From Tigriopus japonicus (taxonomy: Eukaryota > Arthropoda > Copepoda > Harpacticoida > Harpacticidae), in the NCBI GenBank assembly GCA_010645155.1, contig JAAGOF010000084.1, positions 40,532 to 104,531 on the forward strand: a DNA stretch of 64,000 nt, read 5' to 3'. The stretch's first letter is position 1; the number at the start of each line of letters is the position of its first letter. Position numbers and translations under genes: made by a program. Under the pieces are notes generated by a model, which saw only the letters and a program-made list of their open reading frames with translations, was not told the origin of the DNA and made no database searches. This document shows positions 1-12,945 of this stretch, in pieces.

Positions 1-3000
1 ATATCAACTGATTCAATCTTTTTAGTATCGTACTTTTTTAACCTGGACATCTTGAGGAATGGCATTGTTTTTCTTCGAGCAAATCATTGAACAAAAAAAG
101 CTACAAAATGTACCCTTAGACTACAGTTTACAATTCGTATAATTTAAAACATAAATGGCTCAAAGTCAGTGAAAAACTAGGAATTATCGAATCTGAACTT
201 TAAAAAGTAGTCTCCGATATTTTTCAAAGTTACGAAACCTTCAAAAGGTAATGGTATGAATCATCAATGATTTAATGATTGCGAAATTTTGCCCATCACT
301 TTGAGAAAAGGATCAAGAACTTTGCTATCTTCCTTTTTTTGTTTCAGACCCTTTCTTGAAATGTTCAATTTGGCGCAAATGCTATTTTCTTATCCTCTCA
401 ACCTGACATTATTTTGCGTTTTACACGTCATGAAGCCAATGCGAACACAACCTTTTGACCAAGGAAATATAGACACTTTGCAAAAAATCTACTATTATTT
501 TTTCTAAAAATAACGTCAAAATAGCCCAAACTTTGGAAACTGGTGGCGCTACTGAACCTCGGCTTACAGTTTGCATTCTAATGATTATGTTACGATCTAG
601 AGGTGGTGGTCTTTTGTCAATGTTCTGGAACCTGCCTAAAACTTTATCCTTCTGTATTTTTCCTTCATTACGAAAAGTAACTATTTCCTATAAAAATAAA
701 TGCATATGAAACTTACAATCAGTTTATCTTACAAAAGGGCTCTTTAGTAGTCCTTTCAGCGAATTATTAGTCATTTTGGCTCTCAGTAAATGACTCTTAA
801 TCGAGTCTTACGAGTGTTTTAAGCCAAGATTGATCCGAAAATGACTCACATGACATAATCACGAGGCCTTTGCATTGCCTTAAATGACTCGCGGTTCTCA
901 AATTTGATTAAATTATTTGGAAGCTGCTTACAACACCTACAGTAATTTGGACTAGCAAGTGTTTCTTTAATAAAAAGATCGATTAAAATCAAATTCCCAC
1001 AAGTTTAGGATTTCATGAGCTTATTGAGGTAAAGACAAAAAACATAGGATTGATTTGATACTCGTTTTAGGCATGAATGGTGGAAGTTTTTCGACGGTTC
1101 GGGTTTTCCTCTTGATTTGAGCCTTTTTTTCAAAGACTCGTAATGATTTGAGCCCTGAATTCATCACACCTTACTTTTATCTGGCAGGAATCTTAATGTT
1201 AGGCGGGCGTGAAAATTCATTGCTCATCCGATAGAATTTTCATAAAATTTTCAAACAAGACAAAACATAATGGACATGATTTGGCAATGATCATATATTT
1301 CAAGAGATAAGTGCAAAGGTCTTCAAAATTTGGTCTGATTCTATTTTACTGAAACTACTGAAAGGGAATATCAATATGATCAACGATGAAACATCTTTAT
1401 TTACATAAATGATCCATATGTCACAGTTGTTCATTATATTATGGGACAATGATTAGGTCTGGAGAGAGAGACATCTTGATTGACTGAGCAAATTATTGCT
1501 AAATTGCTGGTCTTGTACATGGTAGTAAGAATAGAATGTTTGATTTTTTAAGGTTCACTGACAAAACTCTCGAATTGGAAATTTTTGTTGTCCATCCATT
1601 GTTTGACTTTATGAGTCATGCCAAGGCTCCTTGCTTCATTTTGTTGAAAGTTGTATTTCTTGAGCCAATTTCTGTAAGGCGTTTCCATGAATATTGGGCA
1701 CTATGACGTATTAAGTTCTGGACCAAGTTCTAATCTCTTCCAATGTTCTGGACTTGCATTTCGTGCAAAAGTTACATTTTCTATGACATGCCATTGCTTT
1801 TTTATCCTATCTTAGACACACTACGGATTTGTGTAATCTTTAAAAGCTTTTTTAGTTGGACACTCAAAGACATTGCTGCAAGTTCGAATGACTTTTTGCA
1901 CTTTGGTTTTTGAGGCTATTTGTTGATTGGTTGTAGTGTCTTAGGTTATTCTGGAGGTCCACAGAATCTCCAAAGAAGCCGCAGGGGTCTCTTTTGATTC
2001 ATGTTTCAGATGATGATGATTCAAGGGTTTGGGTTCAGCGAATGATCGTAGATGTCTTTGAAAAGATGTTCTAAACACATTTTTAGATCGGATCAATCAC
2101 CGAACATTTATTTGAGAGACAGTTCCATTGTTCTTGCTTGGGTATTCCTATATTCTCTTCTTAACAAAATAAGTTTCACGGACAATGATTGTGGGAGGAT
2201 TGGGGATGTAACACTAATGTTTGTGCACAGGGTAAACTCCGGTTTTCTTCACTTAAATGCTTTGGTACTTGCGAGGCTAACTTAAAAGTCCGATAGTCTT
2301 CTTCTCCTTTCTTGAGCATCTTTTCACAAGTCTTCAATCCTAGAGTCTGAAAATCAGTGTCACAAATGTCCACGCAAGGCATAAAAATGGAAATCATGGT
2401 CCTTCTTGATGCACATCCTGAATTCTTGGCTTTTATTGAATTGTGGCTGGCCGATTGTAAGACTTAAGATAGGAAGAAAACAAGTTGATACCCGTTATAA
2501 GGCTTGCCAAAATTAGGGACTCTGTCCATTCGAAGGAATTACAGACCAAGCAGAGAGTAGAACTTAAAAGAAAGGTAACTGCAGAACAGAATAAACTATA
2601 ACCTGACCAAGTTTCCCCCAGTGAAAAAATTGAGCTGTATTGCTTCAACGTACCTCATTTATAATGCACCTATATGTTTTTAAATTTAAAATATTTGGTA
2701 CATTTTTATTGTTCACACGAGATCTAAAACTTTCAAAAATTATATTTATTAATCGATGAAAAGCCATCAATTTTTTTCAATTATGTATTTTTGGCTCGAC
2801 TTCTAAAGGTCCAAGATTAAAAGCGTTGCTTTTTCTGTATTCCTTGATGTAACCTAAACAGGACTTTGGGGAAAATAAACGCGTTAGAAGAAGTGATTAC
2901 TGAATTCTCAATTCTCTTTGATATTTCTTTTATTGTACGCCTAAAGTTATGTATTGCAAAATCAGAATCCTTAACATCCTTGGTGGATCGAATCTTAGAC

Positions 3001-6000
3001 CAAAGAGCGGCAAAGCAAACGGATTATATTTTACGTCGTTTGTTTCCATTTACAGAAATTATTCAAACGTGGGGGCATTTCTAAAATATTTGTGTCACAA
3101 CCACAAACTTTTCTGATATAATCTCCTTGCAATTCCTTGCATTCTTTGTATTATGATGTTAACAATTTTTCCCATGTTTATCTTCCTGGTCATTTTCAGT
3201 GAATCAAAACTGTCTGGAGAGCAAAATTTTTTGGTATGATTTTCAATTTTATGGAGATGTAAATTAATTTGAATATTTTGGGAAAATACTAAAAACAACG
3301 ACTCCCCAAATCACTCGTCAGTGTGAAGATTTGGCGGATCCACTTACGGCCTTGTCTAGCAATCATTTTGACCCCTGTTTAAGAACCCCTGATCTTGAAT
3401 TAGAACATGGAAACATTTTTGCTAATATTACCACTATGTATCCCGTATTTTAATTAAATATTAGATTGACCATCTGCAATTTTTTTTTCATTTTTTCAAA
3501 GCACTTTCGTGAAAGTGGGCCTTATTGATCCGACGCACTCTTGTAACCTTTCTTTCTTTCCTTCCTTTTTTCACTTTCTTTCAGCGCAACAATTAGTGAT
3601 TAATCAGGATTTAAAGAAAGAGTTTTTTCCGATCAACGTTTCTAGCTGAGTTGAAACATCAGCCCCTTCATTGGTTCTTGCACCTTCCTGATTTGATCCA
3701 TTACAAGCAATTTTCCAATCTCGTGCCACTTGAAGGATTTTAATTCCGCCGGAAGTAACGAGGAGGCGAGTATTTTGGACCTTAACTCATTAACCCCCTT
3801 GACGAAAAAAGGAGAACGAGTGAGTGATTGGAAGTTAGGCGAAGAAGACGTTTTTCTTACAGGTGAAAAGTGGTGATTTCCGCCTCTGGTTCCAAGCCCC
3901 ATGCATGCGTGTGTGCTTGGTTTACATGGCGAGTTTGATATGTAATCTGGCCCCGCCAAGGTGCTTACAAGTCTTGGGCAACTTGTGTAACTTGAAACCT
4001 TACACAAGGCTCAACGAGCAACGGCATTATCTCACGCCATCTTTGCTAACCAAGATCCAGTCAACAGTGATACAGTACAGAACAACAGATGCGTAGTAAC
4101 CCAATCATGGTGGGTTGTGACCGCAAATTGAAGAAGCCCAATCCGTTGGCTGAAGAGCACTTTTTAGGTGGGATCGTCTGTGACACAGGAGGAAATTGAA
4201 CGCTCAAAGTTGGGGACGTCGGTCGGTTTTGACTGATCGTTTTGATTATAGATTGAATCGGAATAGCAGGTTGAAAAATCAGAAATTGATAGGGCAGATG
4301 AAATTCGTTGTACGATGATAAGCGAGTGTATGGTTCTTTAAGGTTTAACACTGAACAAATATTCAGCGAACGGAAGCGTGAGTGCTTGGAAACGGGTTCA
4401 TAAAAAATCATGTGGGTAAATAGGTCTGTGACGAAGTTTCCTCGTTCTGAATGTTTATTGTGGATTTTCTTGTGGGAAAGATGCTTGCCATTGTTGTCAG
4501 GTGGAAGGAGAGAATAATAAAAAGTGACTAAATGAGTACATTTTTGATACTCTCAAAGGTGACGTCTTTGCTCGTGATTGTTTGAATAATCTAATACCAT
4601 CCAAGTTTCTTACAATGGTTTCAATTGACTTGAAAGGAATGCCGAATCCAATTCAAAACCTAGAAATTAAGGAACGTCATCATAACAACATAAGCAAAGA
4701 AAAGGTATTAGAATCCTGAATAACTTCATTTCTAAAGAAAATATCACAGGGTTTAATTATGAGCCCATTTTCTATACCATCAGAAAGTGCAAAATCATCC
4801 AGGCATTGCCATTGGAACAGAGTGTACGTAGTGTACGTACAGATTGATATGAAAGGCACTTTTGAAAGAACCTAACTCCAATCACTGCCTCTTGTAGGAA
4901 CCAGACATTTTTAATTTAACGTTTATTCAACTTTTCAATTACCGTGGAAATGCTGTACCTTAAAAATTTCGGATAGGTTTTTTTTTTTACTTCGTGGCCT
5001 GTTTGAGAACAATTTTGTACGGTCTATACCATGTCAAAATAGGCTTTCAAGGATTTCTTTTAAAAACAAGCTGTATTTTCTCAATGGTGCTAATAACGAA
5101 CTTAAATTATTTATTACAGTTGGTTCGAGAAGTCAAAGAAACGGACTGGTACGATGAAATCCCATTTGTGAAGCCCGTCATTTTTGTCCATCTTAGGATA
5201 ATTATTGGTTACCCTGTGCCTTCTTAAATTTAAACGCAGAAACTCTCTTGACTCTTGGCCCTCGCCATCTCACAATGAATGTTTACCTCAGACTCTTCAA
5301 ATGGGCAAACCTTTATTTTAAAAAGAAACAACTCATTCCACAAAATGACAAGAGTTCAAAACACCCAGAAAAGGAGTTTCCTGTATTCAGTTGGGACCAA
5401 TGCTGGTGACAAAGTCTTGGAAAACCTGGAAAAGATATTGGAAGCTTTTGATCTTGCCCGTAAACAATGCTGGAGTAGGTTGTTCCTATTTGATGTCAGA
5501 TATGTACATATCACAGATATGCAATCCTTGCCAGTCTCAACGGATTTTCATGATTGAAATAACTTCACTGATGACAGTCAAACGAGAATGATGCATTTTA
5601 ATGCTAACAAAACAATTCAAAGGGCAAAAATTTGAAACCAAGTCTAATTCAAAGAATGTACTTGGGCGTTCCGAAAAGTTGCTCTAGAGTGGGTGCAATT
5701 TTCAGAGTGCCATAATGGCCAATCAACAAATTTCCTTTCTGGTTTTTTTTTTCTCTTGATCAAGTGGAATCCCATTGGAAGCGCGTGTGTTATGCCACAT
5801 TCGAAAAAGAACTCTGAAAGATGCAACAGACAACAAAAAGGATTTCTTTTTCTCAACTTAACGCTTGAACGCTTCGACGACCATTTCGGACCATTCTTCC
5901 TACAAAATTTTACACAATACACCAAACTCACGTGTACGAGAGAGGAGGCACGCTTTTGCCTTAGGCTCTCGTGTACCATTGCAATGGTAGGCGCATTCTT

Positions 6001-9000
6001 CGTTAAGTAAGTTTCCAACCATCTCACACTCAAAACGTGAACGTGTATTGACTAGGACCATAGATAAGATAGAGTGATAACGGGTGCTGCTACCACCTGT
6101 TTAAAAAAAGATTTGTCAGTTGCGTTCTGGACATAAACAAGTAAATTATCAATGGCAGATACCAGCAAGAATTTAAAGGTAAACAACTTATGATGATTTT
6201 TAACAACCTCCACATATTCCTAGTACTATCAGTCAAAGCTGGATTTAGGAACACTCAATGTTACAATATCTCTAGACATAATAATTCTTCTGCCACTAGC
6301 CAAAATTGGTATTCAATTAATAAATAACGTCCCTTAATGATGACTTTGCTGTTGAGGAGCAATATTCTTAGGACCAGCTTTGACAACAGTTGTGTATTAA
6401 AAGCTGAATTTATTACATTTTTGGCCATTAAATAAGTGAATATTTAAAAACAAATTACTTTCAATCAACGATTGCCTTAAGTTGATGAATGTTTTTAAAA
6501 GCAAAGCCAAACAATCACAATACAAATAGAGTCAGAAACATTTTGTTTTCCCAAAGAACATTCATTTTTTCCTCAAGTCATTATTATTTGTTGTCTAAAG
6601 AAACTTCATACTTTCCAACAATGACCATTTTGGCTAATGGTTCATGGTACATTAACGACTGACAACACAGCACATTCAAAAGCCCTTCTAAATAAACAAT
6701 TCATCTTAAATATGCAATGCAAGATGACAGGCACAAAAAATGTAACCTAAACTCAGCTGTTCCTTAGAAATAAAAGATTTCCTGCAACGAACATGCCACC
6801 TGTAAGCTGATTTAAACTCTCAGTTCAAATGAATGGGCCCGGTGACTTTATCACTCTAATATTTCTCTATGACTAAGACTCTTCGTTTCGTCCAGACGGA
6901 TCATGAGGCTTGGCCGGCTTGTTTCTACTGGCTTCCGCATGTTGAGCTTCCAATGAGACAATTCATTCTTCAGTCTGGCACATATTGAACGTTCCAACCA
7001 TAATTCACATCTTCCCACCAACAGCAAAGAGGTTGTTACAAAAATCATCCCGCCCAATGAGTTAATGCGCATTGTAACTTTTTGTTGCTGGAGTGGGAGT
7101 ATGAAACAGTACATTAAAGTTAATTCCCCTTTTCAGAACACATTCTGGGTTGAAAAGGTACGTTCCTTCGACATTTAATGTGGCTAAATTATATTGTGCG
7201 AAAATGTCTGTTACTCAATGAGTTAAAAAATCGCAAAAATCTTGTGCTAATCTTTACGTCATTTGTATGGAAAAGCTGAATTGCTTACGTTGATTTGCGG
7301 ACGACTCAAAAAACCAGGGAGTAGACAGACATAGGGTTATTATATGTCGATTAAGTGGTTTTAAATTTTAGTTAGGGTAACTTTTTCAAAAGCTTTGAAA
7401 ATAAGTCACAAGGGAACACCATTACCTTTTAAACAAATTATTTTCTGATAAAATAATAGAAAATAACAATTAAATTTTTAATCAGAGGAACTTGGCTAAA
7501 AGAGTGAACTTACTTTAGAAATATAAATAATGAATGTAATTTGCTTTGACTCTTTCTTTTCAAAATTTGCACTTGGGGGCAAGAAAAGATCTATGTGTGT
7601 AGTACTATCACCCAGCAATGGTTTATATTTCTCGAAGTGCCAGTAATTCTATGGCAAAAAAGTTTTCGCATTGTCCTCACATGGCACACTTTATCACGAT
7701 TTTGTATTTTGTAACCTCATTAAACCTATAAAGTTAGTGCTCTCCCCACCCCCACCCCCTTTTCGTACAGTAAAAATGTATTCCTTATATATTTATATGT
7801 TATGTACTGTATACATTTTATACATATTTTTTTTTCATTTACGAAGGCGGTTGTATTGCAGTTGGCTGACGACTCGACCGTATTATGCCCGAGCCCATGG
7901 GTTCGATGGCTTAGTGGTTGAAATTAAAGAAAACTCAATTAGCTGCAACATATGTACGTTACAATAAGTATTAGAACATTCAAGGCTTCCTTTTTAGAAA
8001 TGCTTAGTTTTCCGTAAAATTGACGATTGCTAGTTTCCTTTGCAAATTAGCATGCAAGACATCCTGTCAACGGAGACGAGCAAATGAGTATGAATCGTAT
8101 TGAAAAAAAAAAGATTATAAAACGCACTTGAAATTATTACACCATTTGTTCAACTTCCTCAAACTCACATTAAGAAAGAACTCTCACATGCACAATTTGT
8201 TATAAAAGAGACATCAAAGATAAAGCAAATAATTATATGTGGCTCGTGCAGTATGTTTGCTGAATGATTTTCAAATATCGACACGATTCTGATTGGGCAA
8301 ATTCATTAGCACACGTGAGAATAGACTAACATACGGCTATCTTTGGAGGGAATACTGTAAATCGAACTGAAACAACGTTGCAATTGCAGAGCTTGGCCTA
8401 ACTGTCTTGGTTGATTTGAACTTCTTTGCCCCGTAAGTCACGAGAACAGTAAAGAACGTCGAAACAATGGGAGTGATTCCTCCGGCATTTTAGCATCAGA
8501 AGTGGCCTTTTCCGGACCTCATTCACTCTAAATGGACCCTCTTTTGGTTGAGGTGTGTATGAATTCGACTCGATCTTAAATCAAAGAAGAAGGTATCACA
8601 CACTTCGACCATATCAATCTTAGAAGACTCATACCTATTCTAGAGCACTAACCTATTCAAGCCATTCATGTTGTTATTTGGAAATACGGTACTATAATTG
8701 AGGCTAGTTCGCAAACTTAAGTTAACCGAAATGTACTACATAGCACATAATAAGAATCTTCATTGATATATTATCTTGCATTATTGCATACATTTTAGGG
8801 GGGTTGTGGTGGATCAGAACAACACTTAAAGTAGTTGGCAAGCTAAGAAATTAAAAAAAAACTTCAAATTCGATGCGAAGAAACTCGGCCAAGAGACTAG
8901 TTGGCAGAGGTCTCCATTTGCATCGGAATCTTTGGAGATGTTCTTATGGTTTAACCACAAATCATGGACTACCCTTTCATTATTAAAATTTTGGTGTGCT

Positions 9001-11621
9001 TTGCAGGCAATCGTGTTGGTTTCTCGTCACACCTCATTCCAAAGCATATTTACGTGAATATATATGACATCATGCGTCAACGGAAAATCTGAATTGAGCA
9101 ATCACATCAACAATCACGGGTGTTTTATATAGTGAAAAGGAATGTTTTCGAACCATCGACTTTGCTAGACTTCCTCCACTCATAACAAAACCTTTGGTTC
9201 ATTCAGGGACTACTACAATTCTGGGTGTTTCTCTTAGCCTTAAGTAGAGAACATTCAAACCTTGGAAACGTTCCATATCAGACGACTATTTCGGTCAATA
9301 AGCAATTTGACTGTGCTGTAACCTTCGAAAAGACTCGACTTGCCAATTCCGGTAAAGTGAGCTACGTACACCACATTTTGTTTTTTTGCCTGATAACCAC
9401 CATTTTCTAACACGCGCTTATTCAGGAGATGGGATACAAAGAGAGTAGGAACCCTTTTTAAATATACTTCTTATTATAATTGGTTTTGAAAGATCAATTA
9501 ATTGGATGTTCTCAAAAATCAATTTATGATATTCTTCACTCTTTTGAGCAACCTTGAAAAGATAAGACAATATATTTTTTCACTCTATTAAAACTACTTT
9601 TCTCCAAAGGAGATCTTCCCCTCCTATTACATGAAATAGCAGAACCCAATACTATAGTTTATGAATGATAGCATAATAGCAGATATTTGTAGTTCATTCG
9701 CCTAATCAAACAGCAGTTATATCTTAAACAGAGTTATGATCGTGATGTAGTTGATAAAGCACAAAAAAAGAAATAATCGACGGCCTTACTGATTGGACGC
9801 ATTTTCTTTTGATGCTCAATATGAAGTTCTCGTCTAAACAACTCAGTGGTCCATGGGTTTGTTGTTTTCAATCCGGTACAAACCAGTTAATTTGAGCGTT
9901 GAATCTGTTGCTGAGGTCGAGTCTCATCCTCCTATCATGATGATCATCCCAGGAGCTTAAAGATTAACCATTTGTATTTCCACAGCCCATAACGAAGAAC
10001 AAGAGTACCAAGGAGCTTGTCATGCAAATATCATCTCTATTATTTTTACTCTAATGCTCAAGCTGAGAGCATGACTTCGATCACTGGCAGATTCCCTATC
10101 CAACCAAACCTCCTCCCCTTTCGTTCAATTTCCAATGTTCTACGTTCTTTTCGATGGTTTCATGGATCATTGTGCGTGCATTGGGAAAAAAGCGGTGGCA
10201 TTCAAATCTCCAGTGGATGAAAGAAAACTTACAGAGAAGAAGTAATGGCATAGCGTCTTAAAGCCAGTGATAGAAACCATTTTGAGCAATTCTTCCGTTT
10301 TCCTTTGTTCCATGTTGTCCAGACAATGCACTGATTGAGTGCGCGACGTTTTTATTTTACTTTATCACGTGACTTGTATGCACTCGCTGATTCATCAGTC
10401 CCTGCACTGCAGGCTGTTTTAGAGTGTTCCTTGAAAACGTTGGTTTGATGGAAGGATCATGTAATGCGATGGTTGCGATAAGTGCTTAGTTGCATAAAAC
10501 CTATGGCAACGCCTTATCTTGCCGATGACCTACAGCAAAACAATAGTGACGGACGAATGGCGAGGTCTAACAAAAGGCAGGAGTCCTTCCCAAATTAAAC
10601 ATCGAGCCCGTGAACGCCTTTTTCATTCTCACGAACCATGTTGAATACGTACACATTTGACATCGGCGATAGATTGGATGTAAGTGAGAAGGATCTTTTT
10701 TCTAACATCACGTGCTAATTTCTGTTCTCTTCGTCAGCGCGAGAAGTAACTTTCTTGGAACCGTTTTTATGGCGAACGGGAAAAACCGTGGATCTAATTT
10801 AAGTTTTATCAGATCGGTTCACTCGAGACCAAAGTATTTCCCCTTTATTTTGAGATCAACTACCTCCGAACAAATCCATCCCCTAAAAAAAAGATTATTG
10901 GGCTTGGGTTCATGAGCGGAGGTGCACATTTAACAACGAAATTATTGGCCATGCGTGCGATCGGGCAATCAACGCCACCATCGTAGTTTAACTCAGCCTA
11001 AAATTGAAGAAATACAAAACATCACACGAAAGTGTTTGAAATTGATGGCAAGAATGGCTTAACATGGCTAGCCTTTTTTATGTATTTATTTTTAAAAATA
11101 GATAACAATTAATAACAAATATGTTGGTGGAAAGGACTAATTAGTTATGAATGAAATCTTAGAAGTTGTCCTTTCACTGCAGATTTGAACACGGCATTTG
11201 AGAGTGCAAGAAACAAGCACAAACAAAACTGAGGTTTAGGGCAAAAAAGAGAGAATTTTGTCCAAATTATTTCCAAACAGAAAATAACTCTTATCGTCAA
11301 AGAAATCATCGAATGATAAGGCTACCTAGCCTTGCCCTCTGAACAACGAAACATTTCAAAAACATAACAAAGCAACATAAATAACATGGTAAAGACCATT
11401 GATATTCAGACCATTGACCAAGCAAAAAATGTCTGCTGAACGTTGTGTTGAGAAAACTGGCCCATGAACCTCTGATCAAGAAACTTGAACAAAAGTCAAA
11501 TCACGTTAAACAGCCAATCACGAGGAGCTCAAGTGTATCTATTCCTTCCCTACCAACAGCACCAGATTTGCGAGCGAATGTATATCTTTCTCTCAAATGA
11601 GGCCCCCGCACCTATCTTTAC
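1..11621. other. No confident gene; AT-rich non-coding stretch
   Basis: I read both strands and found only short open frames without family motifs, codon structure or convincing splice pairs. A few places look like old decayed coding sequence. Near 1560-2400 the minus strand gives broken peptide runs. Near 3299-3453 and 3640-4230 the plus strand has short open runs broken by stops and frame changes. I could not assign any of them to a family. No tRNA, rRNA or CRISPR-like array is visible. Confidence 0.6.
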
Positions 11622-11954
11622 CTGCAGTGTAGTCCATAAGGCGGGAATCCCTCCATTGAGAAGAAGAGGCCCGATGGAGGTGTGCATCTCTCGTACTTGG
11701 GGAGCGACGGTGTTTCCCGTCATGTGAGTTTGAGGGAGGGATCGCAAGGATCCAGCATGACGAGCGAGGGGTTTTGCCGGTCCACCTGTCATGAGATCGT
11801 CCAATAGCTCATGAAGTGCATGAGAGTGAACAAGATCAAGAGATACGAGGAGCTCGGAAATTTTTCCCTTATCTGTGTCATCTGTGTCAACAAACAGTGT
11901 CCTAAAAGGAGAGCTCCCCCGTCCAGAAGAATCATTCACTCTTTGGAACCTTGA
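11622..11954 (-). CDS. Orphan internal exon, protein unknown
   Basis: This is a 333-bp segment open on the minus strand. It is preceded by an acceptor (gttttcag at 11,955-11,962) and followed by a donor (CTGCAG|GTAAAG, donor at 11,621-11,620). Both boundaries are phase 0, so it encodes exactly 111 residues. The peptide is compositionally ordinary, including LVSLDLVHSHALHELLDDL and a glycine/proline-containing second half, and looks like real protein. I recognise no family. Any upstream exon would have to lie beyond the plus-strand gene at 12,040-12,801, so the parent gene is unclear. It could be an alternative 3' exon of the METTL25-like gene, whose exon 4 donor is also phase 0. The splice-site quality and 3n length support it; the missing partner exons argue for caution. 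Confidence 0.45.
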
Positions 11955-12039
11955 CTGAAAACATCACCAACGAACATTTTTTTGAGAAAAGAGAGTTTTA
12001 GTTATCCACCACCTATCGTTAATCACATCACCAATCAAC

Positions 12040-12801
12040 ATGACACAGAAGCTTATGTTTCTTTTAGTGGTCTCACTCTTTGGTCGGCTCAGTTTGGCTG
12101 TTCCAGTTTTGACATCGAACAAACATTGCGGGTGCATGGAATTAGGCGAGATTGCCAATGAGCTCATCAGTAATTGGACGATGATCTTGGCCAAAGGCCC
12201 AGAGGGGACAGATCCTCAGGAAGTGACCGATGTCAACTTCCAATGTGATTCGTTCTGTGAAAACAACAAGCACTTTGTTCTTCAAAGCTTTCCCGACGAC
12301 AAGTTTCTCTGCAAGTGCTACCAAAACCCATTGAAGGTCTTTGATTGTGATGAAGAGGAAGGCGTCAAATTGGTCCAAATTCATTGTAGAGACTTAGTCG
12401 TGCCAACGTTGGCTTACCCTAGAAACACCATGGCCAAGATTCGAAGCGGGTTCAAGCCCCGTCAAGGCCATGCTCTTACCGACAGTCAGTCCGAACCTTT
12501 GGCCTCTGGGGCAAGCAACCCTGAATGGCGTTCCCATGAGAATCTCCACCATCATCACCCAGAAGACGAGTCAGTTACAAAAGAGAGCAAAGACGAGGCC
12601 TTAGGCCTAGCAGCCATTGTTCTAGGCATGGTGTCATTGGTGTGTCTCACCGTTTTAGGTGTCAAAACCTGGTGTGATCACCAAAGCAATCTGAGGAAAT
12701 CTCAAAGTCAGGATGCTTTGGACGATTCTGTGACTAGCAAGTCTGACCCACCCAAACTAAAGGCCTTGACGGCAGGCCCATTGGTTTATGAAAAGCATTA
12801 G
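12040..12801 (+). CDS. Putative type I membrane protein, secreted cysteine-rich ectodomain
   Basis: This is a 253-residue single-exon ORF. The N-terminus is a typical signal peptide (MTQKLMFLLVVSLFGRLSLA). The next ~110 residues carry about ten cysteines, including C-G-C, C-D-S-F-C and C-K-C pairs, consistent with a disulphide-bonded extracellular domain. A low-complexity linker follows with a histidine run (NLHHHHPEDE). One hydrophobic span near residues 188-211 (ALGLAAIVLGMVSLVCLTVLG) is followed by a basic/polar cytoplasmic tail of about 40 residues. The expected topology is outside-in type I. I recognise no named family; the cysteine spacing does not match EGF, LDL-A or CUB repeats. It is convergent with the METTL25-like gene, with only 33 bp between the two stop codons. 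The start is the first ATG and directly precedes the signal peptide. Confidence 0.75.
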   Translation: MTQKLMFLLVVSLFGRLSLAVPVLTSNKHCGCMELGEIANELISNWTMILAKGPEGTDPQEVTDVNFQCDSFCENNKHFVLQSFPDDKFLCKCYQNPLKVFDCDEEEGVKLVQIHCRDLVVPTLAYPRNTMAKIRSGFKPRQGHALTDSQSEPLASGASNPEWRSHENLHHHHPEDESVTKESKDEALGLAAIVLGMVSLVCLTVLGVKTWCDHQSNLRKSQSQDALDDSVTSKSDPPKLKALTAGPLVYEKH

Positions 12802-12834
12802 CCGGACACAACTTCACTCTATTCGAAACTTCAT

Positions 12835-12945
12835 TCAGATCTGTTTTTGTTTATTGTTCGCATTTTTCTTGGCAATCAGAGCAAAACATCTTGGTGAGAT
12901 GACCGGATCGAATAACTTCACCAAAGAGGCCTCCGCAACGTCAGG
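12835..12945 (-). CDS. METTL25: Terminal exon 5 of METTL25-like gene
   Basis: This 111-bp exon is preceded by a strong pyrimidine tract and tttttag acceptor (12,946-12,952). It encodes 36 residues and a stop. The peptide VKLFDPVISPRCFALIAKK matches the conserved C-terminal block of METTL25 proteins, which the simple readthrough of exon 4 past its GTACGT donor (13,197) does not supply. An AATAAA (minus; TTTATT at 12,850-12,855) lies inside this coding exon, just before the stop. Confidence 0.85.
   Translation of the reverse strand, partial: PDVAEASLVKLFDPVISPRCFALIAKKNANNKQKQI

Noticed and set aside
5644..6033. Overlapping open frames on both strands
   Set aside because: Lys/Arg-rich low-information peptide without motifs, starts or splice signals.
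7900..7925. tggcttagtgg matching a tRNA A box
   Set aside because: No B box at the right distance and no cloverleaf; chance match.
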